Shown: positions 47,400 to 59,509, counted from the stretch's first letter. The stretch is 64,000 nt of DNA from Mytilus galloprovincialis (GCF_965363235.1 NC_134841.1:64606422-64670421), one strand, 5' to 3'. Notes: generated by a model not told the origin, from the sequence alone. Translations and numbers: made by a program.

Positions 47400-47400
47400 T
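45145..47400 (-). pseudogene. LINE ORF2 remnant: reverse transcriptase, RNase H and C-terminal zinc motif
   Basis: The open frame from the truncation point to a stop at 45145 encodes most of the ORF2 protein. With residue 1 taken at 47496, the reverse transcriptase shows NYRPIALTS (about 67-74), CGFRQGRSTLDHL (103-115), FFDLEKAYD with the first catalytic Asp (about 136-144), GVPQGSI (194-200) and the YVDDF active site (226-230). RNase H follows: YTDGSKDGD (522-530), AEAEAIILAL (556-565), CSDSLSCLQAI (579-589) and WVPSHVGILGN (620-630). A Cys/His cluster CVPCNCKYTIKHVLINC lies near the C terminus. RNase H next to a YVDD reverse transcriptase points to the I superfamily, probably Nimb. The endonuclease domain and ORF1 are absent. 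The first 32 residues of the frame (47401-47496) belong to the insertion site, not the LINE, so the copy has no own start and is dead. Confidence 0.9.
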
Positions 47401-47415
47401 GAGAGTTTTACTCGA

Positions 47416-47698
47416 GGATGGTATTAAATTTATGTCTTCATCAGTCCAATGATCCTTGATTATATGTGCATCGAAAATTTTAATAAAAAGAGTCAATAAA
47501 TAACAAAATGATTTTGGTTTTGGGATTTAAAGGTGACTACTAACACCGTAAATTGAGGTGTATACCCAATTAAAAGTGCTAAAATACAAAAATGTGACCA
47601 CAAAACTTTTTATGAACAGAAAGAAATTTAAATCTATATACTAGTCTATCATTTAAAACAATTTGCAGCCGTGTTTTATTCCGGAACTGTTATATTAT
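47416..47698. other. Interior of element 2 flanking the LINE
   Basis: On the minus strand a short frame (FDAHIIKDHWTDEDINLIPS) runs from a possible acceptor (ATAATCAAG) into the LINE insertion site. Before insertion it would have continued for only about ten residues beyond the duplicated site to a stop near 44880. It could be a small terminal exon or chance. Confidence 0.35.
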
Positions 47699-47915
47699 AA
47701 AAAAGAAGATGTGGTATGATTGCCAATGAGGCAACTATAAATATCCACAAAAATGACCCAAACATTAACAACTATAGGTCATCGTACGGCCTTCAACAAT
47801 GAGCAAAGCCCATACCGCATAGTCAGCTATAAAAGGCCACGATAAGACCGGTAAAACAATTCAAACGAGAAAACTAACGGCCTTATTTATGTAAAAAAAA
47901 AATGAACATTAAACT
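47699..47915 (+). repeat. Dispersed mussel repeat, good copy
   Basis: Begins GAAGATGTGGTATGATTGCC, continues with CAACTATAGGTCATCGTACG, CCCATACCGCATAGTCAGCT and AACGAGAAAACTAACGGCC, and ends in an A-run before ATGAAC. Closely similar to 63570-63785. Confidence 0.9.
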
Positions 47916-50455
47916 GTTAACTAAGCGTCTCTTTTGAGATCAGTTGCAGTACTGTAATGCCAATTATATAAAGAGGCACAGCCTGGACACTGTGTTATGT
48001 CTGGACGACCTGATCACTATAAGGCATCAGCCACATTGTGTAGCTGGGTCCTAATAAACCAATACATAACTGAACATACAAAATGCGTTTACAAAGAAAG
48101 ATACAAGAATAACAGATGCTAATAACATCTGTTTCATTGTTAATTTTGACTCGATCAGTGCCCAGATGAAGTATAAAGTCAAGTATATTCAACTTTTTAA
48201 AATGAATACTTGAATGTTTTGATAACCCAAGTCAAAGTGGACAGCAGTTTATTAGCATTCACAGTTCTAACTAATGACAGCAGTTCATTATCATTCACAG
48301 TTGACAAATTCAAGGCAATGGCTAGTTTGCATAATAGGCATTTCATAGCAGTTTATTTAGCCTTCACAATTATTAGCAGGTTTTTGTGACGAAAATTTTA
48401 AATGAGATACATGTACCCAAAAAAACTGATGTCAGCACTGAATATTCATGAGAACTGGTATACTAACAGCTATCAATAATGCATATTCATACAAAGTGCT
48501 AAGTTGATTTTCTAAGCTGTACATCAGAGAAACAGATTTCACCACTAATAACTCGTGTATTACAATATTTCTCCATTCTCCACAGTAAAATTTAAAAAAA
48601 CTAAGAAAGCCTAGCACTTAAAATATTGAAAATTGACTGTCTCCAGTGGAGAAATATTGCAACACACTTGTTGCAGTGGTGAAACTATATTAATTCTCTT
48701 TCTCTTTTGGATTTAAAAAAAAAAAAAATAATACACGTAATAATAATGTTATGTAATATGTAAAACATTGTATTATGTTTCCAAAATTATGTTTCCAATT
48801 TTGGAAACAAACTTCAGTAACATACATCAACTTCATTAAAAGAGGGACGAAAGATACCAGAGGGACAGTCAAACTCATAAAATGGATTGTTTGGTCAATA
48901 TTAACCATAACCAATCGGCTATTTGCAGCCTATGTTTACCTAATACTCCCTCCCCGTTTTTCAAGTCTTGAATAATGAATATGATGTATTTTTGTTTTTT
49001 AACAAAATCATATTAAAATAGTCGTATCTTCATTTTCAAATAACATCTTGCACTGCAAGTATATGATATTAGTTTATTACATTCCTGCCAACATCAACTA
49101 TTCTATTTGAATAAACCAGTATCCCCCCTTTTTGGGCTGTCTGTGTGATTTCTGTTTTCCCCTACAAATTTATGTCAGAATATACACATGCATTAACTGT
49201 AACTTCAACTTACTGTACTGTGGGTTTGTGAATGCATTCCATTTAGCCTAAATTATAATTTATAATTGACAAAAATAGTTTTTCACTAGCAAGAATTTAC
49301 ACACAGTTTGGAGCCAAAAATGCACATTTGATCATTCAAATGAAGGTTTACTTTCAAGCTGAAAACACAAGTCAGGTCCAAGCATTTTTATAACAAAGAT
49401 TAAAATCCAATCAGCTATCTAACTGCTATGGAACTGCTGTCATAACTGTTGTCCAATTGACAACACTTTAAAAGGTACCATGACTGCTAAGAAATGGTCA
49501 AATTAGACAGTTTTTTCAAACTGGTATTATATGGAATGCTAAGAACAGCTAAAATAATGCCAAAAATATGAAGAACTGGTAAATAACAGCTATTAGCTAA
49601 CGATAGCAGTTCAGTTTGACTTGGTAAATTCATAGTTTGGGTGGAATTAATAAAGTGATGACTTCACCGAATATTAATCACATTTTTCTCAGCAACTACC
49701 CATCTTTGAATCCTGATGGACAATTCATTATGTATTAATGCCATACCCTGGGTGCAATCAGAGAGCAATTAAACATTCACTTCCTCTTTATCGTGGACTT
49801 CATTTTATATGGCCTCAAACAGTTTTTGTGGTTGCATATTGGTATGGCATGAATTGTGAGATCTGTTCCTTCCTATGCCAATTAGAACCAAACTCTATCA
49901 CAAGTATTCACGGATGGCGTCCTTTAAAGATTGTGTCTGGTAGGTTCAATCTATAAGATTACTGCCAGCATGGAACATAGTTAAACATTGGACCATAAGG
50001 AAAGTCTTTGAAACTACTTGCCAAATTGTAACCAAACATGGTCAAAATGGGTATCCAGAAGGTTCGGATCCGATCCAAGATGGTTAACAACATGCCACAG
50101 ATCTTAATTGAACATTTGAACTTAAAAGGGAAACACAATCTAAGATAGCTGAAAGTATTTGGCCAATAAGGATCAAAATTGATCATGGTGGTCCTTGGAA
50201 TGTAACCTTTTTATGCAGTTAAGCTGCTTTATGCAAGCACCCTGGATTTGTGTTCTACCCAATAAATGCTGAAATACTTGCCATTGTCCTTATCTAGCTG
50301 GTAACTTTGCTATTTATAACTTAAAGGATAGTTTTTTCATACTTTTCGTTCTGATTACAAAAGATATGACCAGAAAAACCTTAAATGATCGATTTTCCCA
50401 AAAGTTTTGAAGTTGCACATAGGAAGTAGAGCACATTAGGATTCCTTATGTTGTT
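47916..50455. other. Interior of element 2, decayed repeats, no gene
   Basis: No supported coding frame. Repeated ACAGCAGTTYATTAKCATTC phrases near 48240-48300 and ACTGCTATGGAACTGCTGTC phrases near 49420-49640 hint at old tandem DNA. From about 49740 to 50230 there are AACCAAACWTGGTCAAAATG and ATGGTTAACAACATG-type phrases. They resemble a decayed relative of the Helitron-like repeat at 32631-33914. Confidence 0.4.
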
Positions 50456-50955
50456 TATAATCCCCCGAGTCGAAACAGTCGAGATCCCCACCTTTAAATT
50501 AAACCATATATATTCATGATTGAGAACTAATCAAATGAAATATAGGGAGAGTCCTTAGGGTCACCCTACAAACTCCTGTTTGATAACTTAGAAACAGAAA
50601 TTCATATCCAAAATTTTCCACTTTATTTCATCTGGATTATAAGTCTGCTAGTCACTGATGTTTCAAATAATGCTTCCTCAACCATATATATCCATGTATT
50701 GGACAACATAACAAATCAAATGAAATATACTAGGATCATCCCACCCCTCCTGTTTGAAAACTTGATAACGATTGAGATCCCCACCCCAAACCATATATAT
50801 GCATGTATGGGACAAGATACAAAAACATTAAATGAAATATTAGGGCAGTCCCTAGGGTCACCCCATCCCCTCTTGTGTGTGTTTTGAGAACTTGTAAAAG
50901 ATTGAAAAAACCAACTCCTAAACTAAATCATATTCATTCCTGTTTGTCATTTCAA
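50456..50955 (-). repeat. Decayed 130-150-bp tandem repeat related to 23830-24470
   Basis: GAGATCCCCACC, AAACCATATATATTCATG and CCTTAGGGTCACCC phrases recur about every 130-170 bases in reverse orientation relative to the array in element 1. Confidence 0.6.
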
Positions 50956-51089
50956 AAAGATTGAATGACATACAATGTCAATCTCATAGGCGTCACATAT
51001 GCATGTCTTTCTATGTTGTGATGTTATGCTATTGTTTCTGTAAAAGGGAGAAGGTTTGGATCCATTAAAACGTTTAATCCCGCTGCAAA

Positions 51090-51395
51090 TGTTTGCACCT
51101 GTCCTAAGTCAGGAATCTGATGTACAGTAGTTGCCGTTTGTTTATGTAATTTATACGTGTTTCTCGTTTCTCGTTTTTTTTTTATAGGTTAGACCGTTGG
51201 TTTTCCCGTTTGAATGGTTTAACACTAGTAATTTTGGGGCCCTGTATAGCTTGTTGTTTGGTGTGAGCCAAGGATCCGTGTTGAAGGCCGTACATTGACC
51301 TATACTGATTTACTTTTTTGAAATTGTTATTTGGATGGAGCGTTGTCTCATTAGCAGTCACACCATATCGTCCTATATCTATGTCACTTTGATAG
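51090..51395 (-). repeat. Dispersed mussel repeat, minus-strand copy
   Basis: TAAGTCAGGAATCTGATGTA, GTTGGTTTTCCCGTTTGAAT, GGGGCCCTGTATAGCTTGTT, GTTGAAGGCCGTACATTGAC and GAGCGTTGTCTCATTAGCAG are recognisable. A sister copy lies at 54415-54600. Confidence 0.85.
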
Positions 51396-52680
51396 ACCTA
51401 ACCAACGTGTACTAGATCTTGCCCAATTTTCGATGACCATAGGAATGAATAATTATTGAAGTTTTGTTTGAAAGACTTCATAACAGCATTATGTAACAAT
51501 ATTTTTTTTTGATAATTGTAAAATTTTATTGATGGAAAATAATTAGTAGGTTTAAAGAATTTCCCTTAATTATAATTTGAATTATTACTGGTCCTATAAA
51601 AATTTGCATTTTCATATGGCTCATTATAAAGAAAACATATCTTTCAAGCCCAAGAATGTTTGACCAACTGTTTTTATAATTACCTGCCATTTTATTCCAA
51701 ACTCAGACATCATAAACTTGGGGTGAAGGTGGGGGACATTAACATTTACTATGGACAGGTTAGTCAGACCTCACCTTTGATCCTTGTAGTAGTAAACATT
51801 TGTCTTATTTGTGTCTCATAACTTTTGTACTGTTGAACACAAACTCAGTTTTCTTTCCAGGGAAGCAAGTCCATTCATACTTTTACGAGCTCTTACTAAA
51901 GGCAACTTGAACTACTAACAGTCAACTTATACCAACGTTAACTATCAACTAGAAGAACTACAATCATTGCAAACTTGTACCACTGCAGACTCATTACCAT
52001 GAAAAAAATATACTTGATATATGCGATGCTTTTAAAACTTTGACAAAATATGAATTATTTGCCTTAATGATTAATTCATTAAATGAACATAAATGTACAA
52101 TATATGACTGTCTAATGTTTGTTCATTTTAAAAAAATCTTTAAAAAAATTGAAGCAACATTGCCACAGTTTTTATAATTATGTTTGGCTTGGTTTTTGGT
52201 TAACTGCCTACAGCGCTTACGGTGCTTTGATTAAATTATGTCAGCAGTTTATGGTACCATCCAAGATTACCGCAAGAGGGAAACATTAAAACATTCGACC
52301 CTATAGGAAACATTCAAAGATATTTTCCAAGTAGACCAACAGCTGTTAACAGAGTTTAACATTTAAACCTATGGTAAAACTTTCACAATTGTTTCCCTCT
52401 GGAACTAAATGGTCAATTAGAACCATACTTGGTCTCAACGACTCTTAAATGGTACCCTTTGAAAATTGTGTTCGACAGGTCAAGGTCCGTTCCAGTACAT
52501 ATCATACATCATGGAACTTAGTTTAACAATGGACCTTTAATAAGGAAAAATACTTCAAAGATCTTTTCTGACACTTAGTCACAATGGTCCTTGGATCACT
52601 TGCTTTAAAATGTTAGTCCAGTAAGTTCGTTTCTAAACAAAAATTGTTGACAACATACATGTAACATATCAAAACATAAC
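51396..52680. other. Interior of element 2, decayed repeat, no gene
   Basis: Between about 52250 and 52640 there are phrases such as CATACTTGGTCTCAACG and AACATAGTTTAAC-type words typical of the decayed bivalve repeat seen at 49740 and 55600. No gene was recognised. Confidence 0.4.
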
Positions 52681-52689
52681 AGGACCTTA

Positions 52690-53060
52690 ACATTGAAGAA
52701 TCTTTTCCTCTGAAATTACTTGGCCAATGGGGTTATTGAGTGCAAACAATACATTTTCTTTTAAGATAGGGTTGTTGTATATCAAATGAAAGGTCATGAT
52801 ATGAACATATGAAATATCAAATTCCCGACCTCCAAAAATAAGTTGAATAGGGTTATTAAGTGCAAAAATCAAACTTTCTAGAACATGGAGTTGTCGCATA
52901 TAAAATGAAAGTTCATATACTCTATGTTACATATATCATACTTCCGATCTAAAAAAAATTAGGCGGATGAGACCATTAAGTGTTATAAGCGAAAAGTTTT
53001 AGAAGGTATGCTTGTCGTATATCAAACGAAAGGTCGTACAAAGTACATTACGAAAACATC
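52690..53060. repeat. About 130-bp tandem repeat, three units
   Basis: GGTTATTGAGTGCAAACAAT, GGTTATTAAGTGCAAAAATC and GACCATTAAGTGTTATAAGC start successive units. Each is followed by GTTGTYGYATATMAAATGAA-like sequence, AAGGTC and CATATGAAA variants. Confidence 0.7.
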
Positions 53061-53434
53061 ACTTTAACAGGAAAGACCTTTCAATTGTTTTACAAACAAT
53101 TGAGATACTAGTTCTAGTTTGTAAACTGATGTAATAGAAATGACTGATACCAAATGTGATGCGCTAAAATATATCTAAGTGAATGAAAACCAAAAACTGA
53201 AAACAATATATAATTTAATTAACAAAGTACAACTTTTATTATCACATGCCAAAGGTAATCAGAAATGAAGCATTCAATATCTTCAAACTCGTACTTAGAA
53301 AGCATGTAGCAAATGCACTAATGTACTATGGAGGCATGTAGCAAATGCACTAACCTAAATTCTGTTTTGAGAGCTTGGCTTTCCTTGGTTGGACTGAATA
53401 TCAATCCTTAGAGAATTCAAGATAATAATCTAAA

Positions 53435-54190
53435 ACAAGACGCTGGCTGTCACAACGACAGCAAACCGGATTTATTATCATTTATTTTTGTCCTGCCAAT
53501 ATCACAAGAACCATAACTGATGGACGGTGAAAGTGAAAATTGTCAGTATCAAATTTGACCTCCACTTTGTCATCAGTATCAACATATTAAAATTTGAAAA
53601 GCTTAGATGGAATGGTTCATGAGTAAATGCAACCACTTGAATGGAAATGCCATTTCACATTCTTTCAAGAACCATAACTCCTAAACGGTAAAAGTCAAAA
53701 TCGTCATTATTGAACTTGACCTTCATTTTGTCATCAATAATAACATATTAAAATTTGGGAAGATTTGGTAGAACAGTTCATGTGTAAATGCATGGACACG
53801 ACTGGAAACTTCAATATTCTATCTTTCAAGAACCATAACTCCTGAACAGTAAAAGTCAAAATCGCCATTATTGAACTTGACCTTCATTTAGTTGTCAGTA
53901 ACAACATATTAAAATTTTAAAAGCTTTGGTTGAACTGTTCATGAGTTAATGCACGGACACGACTGGAAACTCCATTTTTCCATCATTTAAGAACCATAAC
54001 TCCTGAACGGTAAAAGTCAAATTCGCCATTATTGAACTTGACCTTCATTTAGTTATTAGTATTTTAAAAGCTTTGGTTGAACGGTTCATGAGTTAATGCA
54101 CGGACAACATTTGATTGCCGCCCGCCCGGTCGCCGTACATCCCCAATCAATAACCGACATTTTTGTCCCTAAAATCCGGTTAACGAGTTC
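53435..54190. repeat. About 165-bp tandem repeat, four units
   Basis: AAGAACCATAACTCCTGAAC-type starts recur at about 53507, 53667, 53828 and 53990. Each is followed by GGTAAAAGTCAAAATCG, GAACTTGACCTTCATTT and TTGAACGGTTCATGAGT. The edges (GACAGCAAACCGGATTTATT; GCCGCCCGCCCGGTCGCCG) suggest a longer bivalve element containing the units. Confidence 0.8.
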
Positions 54191-54414
54191 TATAAAATAT
54201 ATAAGTTTCTCAAAGGTTTTGCGACGGTGCAAATATTAAACTTTACAATATAAATAGATATCCTTTACCAATGAATTCAAATAGCAAAAGCTATGCTATT
54301 TAACAAATATATAGCGAATAAGCTTCATCTAAATCATCAAATAAAGAAATATGAAATTTATAGTTTTAAACAAGGGAAATAATGATGACATAATAAATTT
54401 TGTTTATATAGATT

Positions 54415-54745
54415 AGACCGTTGGTTTTCCCGTTTGAATGGTTTTACACTAGTAATTTTGGGGCCCTTTATAGCTTGTTGTTCGGTGTGAGCCAAGGCTC
54501 CGTGTTGAAGGCCGTACTTTAACCTATAATGGTTTAATTTTTAAATTGTTATTTGGATGGAGAGTTGTCTCATTGGCACTCACACCACATCTTCCTATAT
54601 CTATCTACTTACTGCCACACTTGTATGAAATGCATTCAAATATCTTCTCTGAACTTACTTATAAAAAAGAAGATGTGGTATGATTGCCAATGAGACAACT
54701 ATCCACAAAAGACCAAAATGACACAAACATTAACAATTATAGGTC
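54415..54745. repeat. Two dispersed mussel repeats in opposite orientation
   Basis: A minus-strand copy at about 54415-54600 (GTTGGTTTTCCCGTTTGAAT to CACACCACATCTTCC) is followed by a plus-strand 5' fragment at 54660-54745 (GAAGATGTGGTATGATTGCC to AACAATTATAGGTCAA). Confidence 0.85.
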
Positions 54746-56120
54746 AATTGGAACCAAACTTGTTTACATTGGTTCTTGTATTGATTCTTTTTAAACGATC
54801 TGGCATAGCGGGAACATAGTTAAACAGTTGCTCAAAACAACCAATTGAAACAAAACCTAGTTCCCTTTGCAAATTGTTTTCGGCCGGTTTTGGTTTGATC
54901 CAAGGCCTCCGAGGGGAACAACGATTTCACATTGGACCCTGTAGGAGATAGTTTTAAATATTTGATGTTGAATTTACCGTTTTTGAGAAACACAAGGCCA
55001 AAAGGGGTGAACCAAGAACAAATTGGAAATCAATTTTTTTTTGTCCGATTTTGATGAAGATGTTTGGAACAGAAATCATATGAAGGTATTCTAATGGATT
55101 ATGTAATTTGTTGGCGGTTTTGAAAAAGAAGAGTACCAAAAAGGATCTAGACTGAAAATGCTTCAACTTGATGAAACGAAAAATGTTGTTCGACATGTGT
55201 ATACTTTATAGATTTATATTTTTATTTTGTAGATTTCATACATTGTGTTTTACTTAATTTTTTAAGTTTTTAGTTTATCGTTTCCAACAAACAAGAGGCC
55301 CAAAGCGGGTCTAGAGATGTGATTGGCCCTTTCGGGGCGATTGAATTGGATGGAGTCTAGCAATTTAATATGTCTACATTTACTTTGTGTCAACACTTAC
55401 CCGAATGTACCCTTTATACGGTCGTTACTTGCTACGCTCTACGGAGCACATTTTTACACAGAATTTATAGAACTAATTGCAAACAAACTACTACTAGTAA
55501 ATCCTTACAATAAATATATCTGTCAGGTATGTCTCCAATCGTAGATGGCCGCCCGCGGAAAACGTAGTGTAAGTGCATCTTATTTGGAAATGCATAGAAA
55601 GATCTTCTACTTAGAAACTACTAAGCAAATTGAAGCAAAACTTATCATTGGATGGCCTTCTAGCAAAATTGTGTTCGGCAGGACAGGGTACAATCCAACT
55701 TGATTGCCAGTGACGAACGTAGTTGAGATTATACCATATGGCGAAATTTATTGAAAGATATTTTCTAAAAGTACAGTGCAAATTACAATGAAACTTGGTC
55801 ACAATGATCTTTTAAAATGCACAGGCAAACTATGTCTGGTAGGTTCAAGACTATAACCCAAGATTGCAGGAATTACTAACAACATAGTTTAACATTGGAC
55901 CCTGAGCTGAGGGCCAGGGGGATCAAAGATCTTAAACAAAACTACTGAGACCAAACTTGATAACATTTGTTTTTGTATGAACACTTTTCAAGCAGTGCTA
56001 TATCCATCCTTGATGGGCAATAACGGGGAACATACCTATTATATCGGGGTCTAAATTGGGCTGGCTTATGTAGCCACGGTTGATGTGAGCGATACAGCCT
56101 CTTAATAGTCTTTTGTTTCA
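54746..56120. repeat. Decayed bivalve element (AACAAGAGGCCC to GAGCGATACAGCCTCTT)
   Basis: AACAAGAGGCCCAAAGCGGG at about 55289 and TGATGTGAGCGATACAGCCT at about 56079 are remnants of end motifs resembling the Helitron-like repeat of element 1. In between, AATGAAACTTGGTCACAATG and AACATAGTTTAACATTGGAC phrases are shared with 49740-50230. Ends and type are uncertain. Confidence 0.45.
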
Positions 56121-56559
56121 TATCCTAAAGTATTTGCGCAAAAAGTTTGTCATTAAACTAGATCCTTGAGTACAAGAAAGTAGAAACAAAACCATTCAAA
56201 CGAATGCGATCAACATAGGAATATCATATCCCATTGGCAAACTTTTTTGTGCCGAGACCAGGCGTTACAAATCAGGCATGAGCTTTGTGTCAACACTTGC
56301 CCTACTGTTTGTTCCCTTGATAAATGTGATCGTATCATGCTGCACTAGGCGTAGAGAGTATTTTCTTTTATATTTACCATAATCAACAACAAAAAATCTA
56401 GACCAAGAAACAGTATATAGTAACTCCTAGTAATTTTGTTTGATTTAATTCTTGTATGGTAAAACCAAATATCAAACCTACTTATATTATATATATAATT
56501 AATTTCTAAAAAAATGTTTATGCAAAATCATTATTGTATAAAAAATGTATAGCAAATGT
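56121..56559. other. Downstream of the transposase gene, AT-rich
   Basis: Expected to include the transposase 3' untranslated region. No clear AATAAA was seen on the minus strand close to the stop codon. Confidence 0.4.
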
Positions 56560-57801
56560 TCAATTCGGTAAGGCAGCAATCAATGTCCTAAACAATAGCT
56601 CTGCGTCATCGTATGATGTGATGATGGGAAACTGATCTCGTCTGTTTCCAGTAAGCAAATCGACAATGTTAATAAATTCATTGCTACAGCCATGCTCTGG
56701 AAAGTTCTCTGTATATTCCTCTATGAGATTGTCAATTGTTTGTAAGTTACATGGTAAAGGAAATGAACAGTCTCTTCCACCAAAGATCTCTGGCTGATAG
56801 TATAACATATTTGGAATACCACTTGGTGTTACAACTTCAGCACGTTGTCTTCTTATTCTATGTGAGTTCCAGTTCTCAGCAAACATGTCCAATTGATGTT
56901 GGATAACGGAGAGGAAACAAAATCGAACACATTCTTTATGTACTGGACACGATACATTAAGAAGTCCAGTGTCTTGGAAATCCTGGAAACGGTTTCTCCA
57001 AAACTGGATGAAACTCGTTTTTAGTGTACCCCAAAGCCTTTCTATTCTTTGATTTGCAACAGATCTGCCGACGAGAAAAGAATTTTGTCCCGACATTTCA
57101 TCGTTTTGATTATGTCGCAACGATCTTTGTAAATCCCTCATTATGACGTTTTCTGTTCCTGCATCCGATCGAACAACCCTTGGAAGCATCTTTCTTTGTT
57201 TGATCCAATTAAGATACCAGTAACCGACATATCTGGGGTTATTGTTGGACAGACTTGCTATCATCCATAAAAGTTTACGAGAGTATCCATCGACTGCCCC
57301 ATGTATAGCTATGCCGTAGGGTTTTAATTTATCGTAACCATCGACATGAATCAGATAGTTTGGTCCTCTATTGTAGTACACTCTCCTTCGAAGAACTCGA
57401 TGCGATCTGTTAAGTACACCCTGTTGGTCTATTGTTCTTAAGCAAAGCCTTGCTCTTGATTGTGTGACGCAAAGTCCAAAGCCTATGTTCAGAGTCCTCC
57501 ACATATACCTGTATCCAACATTAGACAGGCCATTACGGTGTAAAGCCAGGATTGTCCTTACAACTGTAGGTAATGGCGACTGGTTGTTACGCCGTCTGAT
57601 ATTTAATCTTCTCTTAAGTCTTTTTAACATGGAACAACTCATGAATGTTCCGTGAACAAACAAGAGAAATCCACATATTTGAAGGGACGTGTAGCATAAT
57701 TGATGATAGTATTGGACTAGTTCAGGCACAGAAGCATCATCGCCTGGGTAAGGTATTCCTGTAACGTCATGATCAGCAACACAAAGGAGACAACAGAGTA
57801 A
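56560..57801 (-). CDS. Transposase (IS3/integrase-type DDE) of element 2, main exon
   Basis: The exon encodes a DDE-type integrase-like transposase that would cut and join the ends of the giant elements in the nucleus. The last exon runs from a TTTCAG acceptor (57802-57807) to the stop at 56560 and gives 413 residues. Counting from the apparent Met at 57810, the catalytic core shows HVDGYDKLKPYG with Asp157, GAVDGYSRKLLWM (171-183), VVRSDAGTEN with Asp216 (212-221) and NQRIERLWGTLK with Glu257 (253-264). The spacings fit a DDE fold. The basic N-terminal half (MLKRLKRRLNIRRR, 61-74) with helix-turn-helix character probably binds DNA. The frame is intact and all three acidic residues are present. 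This 'integrase core' type is widespread in molluscs, fish and fungi. The Met at 57810 lies in the acceptor tract, so the true start is probably in exon 2 (59195). The inverted repeat boundary falls at 57340, directly after the first Asp. Confidence 0.88.
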   Translation of the reverse strand, partial: LLCCLLCVADHDVTGIPYPGDDASVPELVQYYHQLCYTSLQICGFLLFVHGTFMSCSMLKRLKRRLNIRRRNNQSPLPTVVRTILALHRNGLSNVGYRYMWRTLNIGFGLCVTQSRARLCLRTIDQQGVLNRSHRVLRRRVYYNRGPNYLIHVDGYDKLKPYGIAIHGAVDGYSRKLLWMIASLSNNNPRYVGYWYLNWIKQRKMLPRVVRSDAGTENVIMRDLQRSLRHNQNDEMSGQNSFLVGRSVANQRIERLWGTLKTSFIQFWRNRFQDFQDTGLLNVSCPVHKECVRFCFLSVIQHQLDMFAENWNSHRIRRQRAEVVTPSGIPNMLYYQPEIFGGRDCSFPLPCNLQTIDNLIEEYTENFPEHGCSNEFINIVDLLTGNRRDQFPIITSYDDAELLFRTLIAALPN

Positions 57802-59171
57802 CTGAAACATAAAGATAGAAATTACACGTATGATGTAATGATAAAATGAAAAATCCGATTGGCTTGATATCTAAATAGGGTGTTCACTGTGACGTCATCA
57901 GCTTACTATAAAACTACTAGGAAATGCGCTGCGCCTTCACATTTAATGGAATACGAAATGGAAAAATACACAGTAAGTTTTGACAATCCAAAATAAATCT
58001 TCATGGCGATATTTATAACATATTTCATTTTTAAATTTACCCGTTATAGGTATCAGGTATAAGCATATGATATTTTTACATTTGAACATGTTTTCATTTT
58101 CAAACAAGAGGACATATCTTCTTCCAGCATATTGCAATCGAATAAACATTTTAAAAGTCATCTGATGCCTAAACGAATTTATTTTGTTTGGTTGATTTTT
58201 GTACCATATCTTAAAGAAACAACGAATAGTGTACCTAATGAATAAAATTTGTTATGCAAAAAATATGTTTCAATTTTTGCTAAATTTGTTGTAACATCAT
58301 GCCTCCTTAAACATGATATCTAGTTCTTTATCAATCATTGACTAATTTATAAAATTTGGTCGCATATTGTCAAAGTCAATCAACCATAAAAACAAGGCCA
58401 AGATCAAATTACAGGTATCAAAATGACATCCCCTGGTAGTGGGGAACCTCCTTGTCTAATATCATCAACCTAAGTCAAAGCTAAAATTACACTTCAGACT
58501 ATCATCCCCTTGTAGTTGGAGACGTTAATGCCAAATATTATCAACCTTAGACTTCTATTTCTTGAGATATGGACTTAAGCAGTAAACTCGGTTGCAAAAT
58601 TGACCATTAGAGTTCTTCAGGGTCATTCAAGCATTTAAAATAGGTCAAAGATAAATGGCACATGACTGACTGGCAAGAACAATATGTAGGAAATCTGCAT
58701 CCTAAATATTAGAACCTTACTCGTTATGCTTCACGAGATAAAGACATGAACAGCAAACTTGGTTGCAATGTTAACGCCATATATTCACCGTCGCCTGTAA
58801 AACCGTACCTACATGTCTCGCTTTTACTGCGCATGCTAGACAAAATATGAAGAAAACTTTATATCATGGTTCACTATATTTTTCGCTAGAGCCGTGTAAA
58901 TGTGTGCTCATTTTTCCTATTTTGGTAATCCTTTATTTTTTGTAATTTTTGGCCGTTTAAGGTGCAGTTTTTACAAAAAATAAATCACAATACAGTATTA
59001 AACCTTTTTCATACTTTCCACGAAGATGGAGCTGATTAGTCTAAATGAAGAAAAACATTATAAAAACTATACAAGAAAGTTTTGACAAATTTTGTTTGTT
59101 TTTAAGCCAAAGTGTGTTGATTTGATGTTCGATGTCAGCAACATATTTCTTTGTTTTACTTTCAACATTAC
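57802..59171 (-). other. Intron of the transposase gene (candidate)
   Basis: Bounded by donor GTAATG (59171 downward) and acceptor TTTCAG (57802). Joining exon 2 to exon 3 here keeps phase 0 (…ILK then LLCC…). The intron contains TGACGTCA near 57892-57899 and AT-rich DNA. The 72-codon frame within it is not considered real. Confidence 0.55.
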
Positions 59172-59235
59172 CTTTAAAATATTGCTTGATTCCATAGTCT
59201 TTGACCATTTATTAGACGGGCAGGTGACCAAGCAG
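59172..59235 (-). CDS. Transposase exon 2 with candidate start codon
   Basis: A 64-nt exon flanked by TTTCAG and GTAATG. An ATG at 59195 gives eight codons (MESSNILK) that splice in phase 0 to the main exon, for a predicted protein of 421 residues. Upstream of the ATG the frame is open to the exon edge. The same signals are preserved in the left arm at 42654-42717. RNA evidence is needed to confirm. Confidence 0.55.
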
Positions 59236-59356
59236 CTGAAATAGACGATATTTCTTCAATTGAAATGTTTAATGAATAGCAAAATCTTCTAATCGGTCAA
59301 TATCAAAATAAAGTGAACACATATTTCGTTTCGCATCATGCTTTTCTACCTGGCAT

Positions 59357-59509
59357 TAGTGGCGAATCCAGGGGGTCCGGGGTTGGAACCCTTTTTTACA
59401 TTTATTTGGAAGATCAATGCAATTGAATGGGGACATATAGTTGGAACTCCCCTTTATCGTGGGCTAGGATCCCCATACCCAACCCTTATAAATGACAAGA
59501 TCCACCCTG
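59357..59509. mobile_element. Small MITE within the right TIR of element 2
   Basis: Mirror of 42380-42532: AGTGGCGAATCCAG and GATCCACCCTG ends with the GGGGACATATAGTTGGAAC core. Confidence 0.6.

Noticed and set aside
45145-47496. A complete 783-residue LINE protein
   Set aside because: The N-terminal 32 residues derive from the insertion site, the endonuclease and ORF1 are missing, and the 16-bp duplication shows 5' truncation at 47399.
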